DNA from: JBEVEP01 sp040512755
Lineage (GTDB): Bacteria > Pseudomonadota > Alphaproteobacteria > Rhizobiales > Rhizobiaceae
NCBI GenBank assembly: GCA_040512755.1
Contig: JBEVEP010000084.1
Coordinates: 1 to 7,519 of the forward strand
DNA length: 7,519 nt
Direction of reading: 5' to 3'
Program-made: the position numbers and the translations under genes
Shown: in pieces, positions 5,443 through 7,519 of the stretch
How positions within the stretch are numbered: the first letter of the stretch is position 1
Layout of the letters: each line of letters opens with the position of its first letter
Notes under the pieces: model-generated
Told to the model about the DNA's origin: nothing
What the model saw: the letters and a program-made list of their open reading frames with translations, nothing else
The model's database searches: none

Positions 5443-7519
5443 TCAAAGATTGTCCCCCTCAGTGGAGGTTTTCTGCTTCGAGCTCGTCTTGCCACTCAAA
5501 CCCCATTTCCAGTTGCTGATTTGGGGTATGTCGTCACCATGCGTTTCGATGTACTGCCTGTGCTCGATCAACTTCTCGCGGATCGCCTGTTTGAAATAGG
5601 CGACACGGGCGCCGAGCTGCGGCAGGCGGTCAATGACATCCTCGACCAGATGGAAGCGATCCATGGCGTTGAGGACCACCATGTCGAATGGCGTCGTCGT
5701 GGTCCCCTCCTCCCTATAACCTCGGACATGCAGATTGTCGTGGTTCGTGCGGCGATAGGTCAGCCGGTGGATGAGCCACGGATAGCCGTGGAAGGCAAAG
5801 ATAATAGGCTTGTCCTTCGTGAACAGCGCATCGAAATCGCGGTCCGGCAGGCCATGCGGGTGCTCTTCCGGCGGCTGCAATTTCATAAGGTTCACTACAT
5901 TGATCACCCGCACTTTCAACTCTGGCAGGTGCTGGCGGATCAATTCGACTGCAGCCAGGGTTTCCAGCGTCGGAACGTCGCCACAACAGGCCATGACAAC
6001 ATCCGGTTCGTAGCCTTCGTCACTACTCGCCCACTTCCATATCCCAACACCCTCTGCGCAGTGCTTGACGGCTTCGTCCATCGTAAGCCACTGCGGCGCC
6101 GGCTGTTTTCCGGCGACAACGACATTCACGTAGTCGCGGCTGCGCAGGCAGTGGTCGGTTATCGAAAGCAGCGTGTTGGCATCGGGCGGCAGGTAGACCC
6201 TTATGACTTCCGCCTTCTTGTTGACGACGTGATCGATGAACCCCGGATCTTGATGACTGAAGCCATTGTGATCCTGCCGCCATACGTGGGAGCTCAGGAA
6301 ATAGTTGAGTGATGCGATCGAGCGGCGCCAGGGAATTTCGTGGCAAACCTTCAGCCACTTGGCGTGCTGGTTGAACATCGAGTCAATGATGTGGATGAAG
6401 GCCTCGTAGCAGGAGAAGAAGCCATGCCGGCCGGTGAGCAGGTAGCCCTCCAGCCAGCCCTGACATTGGTGCTCGCTGAGCACTTCCATAATGCGGCCAT
6501 CCGGCGCCAGATGGTCGTCTTCCGGATAGATCTCCGCCATATAGCAGCGGTTGGTGACCTCGAGGACATCCTGCCAGCGGTTTGAATTGTTCTCGTCGGG
6601 GCTGAAAAGGCGAAAATTCCTGCTCTCAAGGTTCAGTTTCATTACGTCGCGAAGGAACGCACCCATGACCCGAGCGGATTCGGCCGTGGCAGCACCGGGC
6701 GCTGGCACGGTCACCGCATAATCCCTGAAGTCTGGCAGCTTGAGGTCCCGGAGCAACAGCCCGCCATTGGCATGGGGGTTGTCGCTCATCCGCCGGTGGC
6801 CTTTTGGAGCGAGATCCGCCAACCGCTCGACAAACCTTCCATTGGCATCGAAGAGCTCTTCCGGCCGATAACTCTTCATCCATCCCTCGAGCACACGGAT
6901 GTGCTCCGGCTTATCCATATCGCCCATCGGAACCTGATGCGAACGCCAGTAGTCCTCGCACTTCTTGCCGTCGATTTCCGGTGGACAGGTCCAGCCTTTC
7001 GGCGTGCGAAAGACGATCATCGGCCAGGTCGGGCGCTTGAGATTGCCGTTCTTTCGCGCATCGGCCCAAATGGCCTTGATCTCGGATACTGCAGTGTCGA
7101 GCACCTCAGCGAGCTGCTGATGCACCAACTCCGGATCGCTTCCCTCGACGAAGTAGGGCTTGTACCCCATCCCCTCGAAGAATTTCTGCAATTCCTCGTG
7201 AGGTATCCGGGCGAGGAAGCAGGGATTGGCGATCTTGTATCCATTGAGATGCAGGATGGGCAGAACGCAGCCATCGCGGGCCGGATTGAGGAATTTGTTT
7301 CCATGCCAGCCAGTGGCGAGTGGTCCCGTTTCTGCTTCGCCGTCGCCGACAATGCACGCGACGATCAGGTCCGGATTGTCGAAGGCCGCGCCGAAAGCGT
7401 GGCTGAGTGCATAGCCGAGCTCCCCTCCCTCGTGAATGCTGCCTGGCGTCTCGGGAGCGACATGGCTCGGGATTCCGCCAGGAAAGCTGAACTGCTTGAA
7501 CAGCTTTTGCATGCCCCCG
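5443..7519 (-). CDS. xfp: Phosphoketolase (Xfp/Xpk), N-terminus outside window
   Basis: Phosphoketolase is a cytosolic thiamine diphosphate and Mg-dependent enzyme. It cleaves xylulose-5-phosphate (and often fructose-6-phosphate) with phosphate into acetyl-phosphate plus glyceraldehyde-3-phosphate or erythrose-4-phosphate. The frame is open to the window edge and the methionine at 7512 is internal; about 100 of the usual 790-820 residues are missing. Numbering from that methionine, FSFPGGIPSHVAPETPGSIH lies at 8-27. The cofactor motif GDGEAETGP at 56-64 and LHLNGYKIANP at 88-98 form the diphosphate and metal site. SCYEAFIHI at 367-375 carries the glutamate expected to activate the cofactor, and ITDHCLRSRDYVNVVVAGKQ at 451-470 carries a conserved histidine region. 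The C-terminal domain continues through FAFHGYPWLIHRLTYRR (573-589) and the GYREEGTTTTPFDM block. A lysine- and serine-rich tail (SGKTSSKQKTS) ends the protein. All visible key motifs are intact, so the enzyme is probably active. It is the first visible gene of the operon; its promoter is outside the window. Substrate preference cannot be read from the sequence. Confidence 0.97.
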   Translation of the reverse strand, partial: GGMQKLFKQFSFPGGIPSHVAPETPGSIHEGGELGYALSHAFGAAFDNPDLIVACIVGDGEAETGPLATGWHGNKFLNPARDGCVLPILHLNGYKIANPCFLARIPHEELQKFFEGMGYKPYFVEGSDPELVHQQLAEVLDTAVSEIKAIWADARKNGNLKRPTWPMIVFRTPKGWTCPPEIDGKKCEDYWRSHQVPMGDMDKPEHIRVLEGWMKSYRPEELFDANGRFVERLADLAPKGHRRMSDNPHANGGLLLRDLKLPDFRDYAVTVPAPGAATAESARVMGAFLRDVMKLNLESRNFRLFSPDENNSNRWQDVLEVTNRCYMAEIYPEDDHLAPDGRIMEVLSEHQCQGWLEGYLLTGRHGFFSCYEAFIHIIDSMFNQHAKWLKVCHEIPWRRSIASLNYFLSSHVWRQDHNGFSHQDPGFIDHVVNKKAEVIRVYLPPDANTLLSITDHCLRSRDYVNVVVAGKQPAPQWLTMDEAVKHCAEGVGIWKWASSDEGYEPDVVMACCGDVPTLETLAAVELIRQHLPELKVRVINVVNLMKLQPPEEHPHGLPDRDFDALFTKDKPIIFAFHGYPWLIHRLTYRRTNHDNLHVRGYREEGTTTTPFDMVVLNAMDRFHLVEDVIDRLPQLGARVAYFKQAIREKLIEHRQYIETHGDDIPQISNWKWGLSGKTSSKQKTSTEGDNL

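Noticed and set aside
5521..6312. A 263-codon open frame on the plus strand, antisense to xfp
   Set aside because: It is a shadow of the strongly conserved phosphoketolase frame, with no recognisable domain and no ribosome binding site.

Overview
The window looks like chromosome from an alphaproteobacterium of the order Hyphomicrobiales (Rhizobium, Mesorhizobium or Phyllobacteriaceae type). The evidence is moderately high GC, the flavour of the HflX and MazG proteins, and the pairing of hflX convergent with mazG, which I recall from rhizobial genomes. The genus cannot be fixed from the sequence alone.

Layout. (1) Bases 1-582, plus strand: the C-terminal part of the ribosome-associated GTPase HflX, cut by the window edge. 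(2) Bases 589-1413, minus strand: a full-length MazG nucleoside triphosphate pyrophosphohydrolase, convergent with hflX and separated from it by 6 bp. (3) Bases 1414-1873: a mostly empty gap that ends in a 44-codon open fragment stopping 6 bp before the next gene. (4) Bases 1874-3062, plus strand: a 12-helix-type major facilitator transporter broken by a single-base frameshift near 2303-2310. (5) Bases 3063-3340: a gap with an imperfect hairpin and no convincing gene. (6) Bases 3341-7519, minus strand: a probable operon read right to left. It runs phosphoketolase (xfp, N-terminus outside the window), then a stand-alone PF10091 'glycoamylase' protein, then a CBS-CBS-BON protein whose last residues appear lost to a second single-base frameshift.

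How the genes work together. The minus-strand operon is the functional core. Phosphoketolase splits xylulose-5-P or fructose-6-P into acetyl-phosphate and a smaller sugar phosphate. The PF10091 protein probably acts on a glucan, because its relatives include beta-1,2-glucanases and the C-terminal domain of cyclic beta-1,2-glucan synthase. The CBS-BON protein is a probable nucleotide-sensing regulator. A link from glucan or sugar turnover to acetyl-phosphate under energy or oxygen stress is a reasonable inference but is not shown by the sequence. HflX and MazG are housekeeping stress and quality-control proteins and are unrelated to this operon.

No CRISPR array, insertion sequence, RNA gene or prophage was seen. 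The most notable points are two single-base frameshifts, both beside short G/C runs (either real decay or sequencing error), and the unusual operon of phosphoketolase with a glucan-type hydrolase. I do not see a clearly new biological system.
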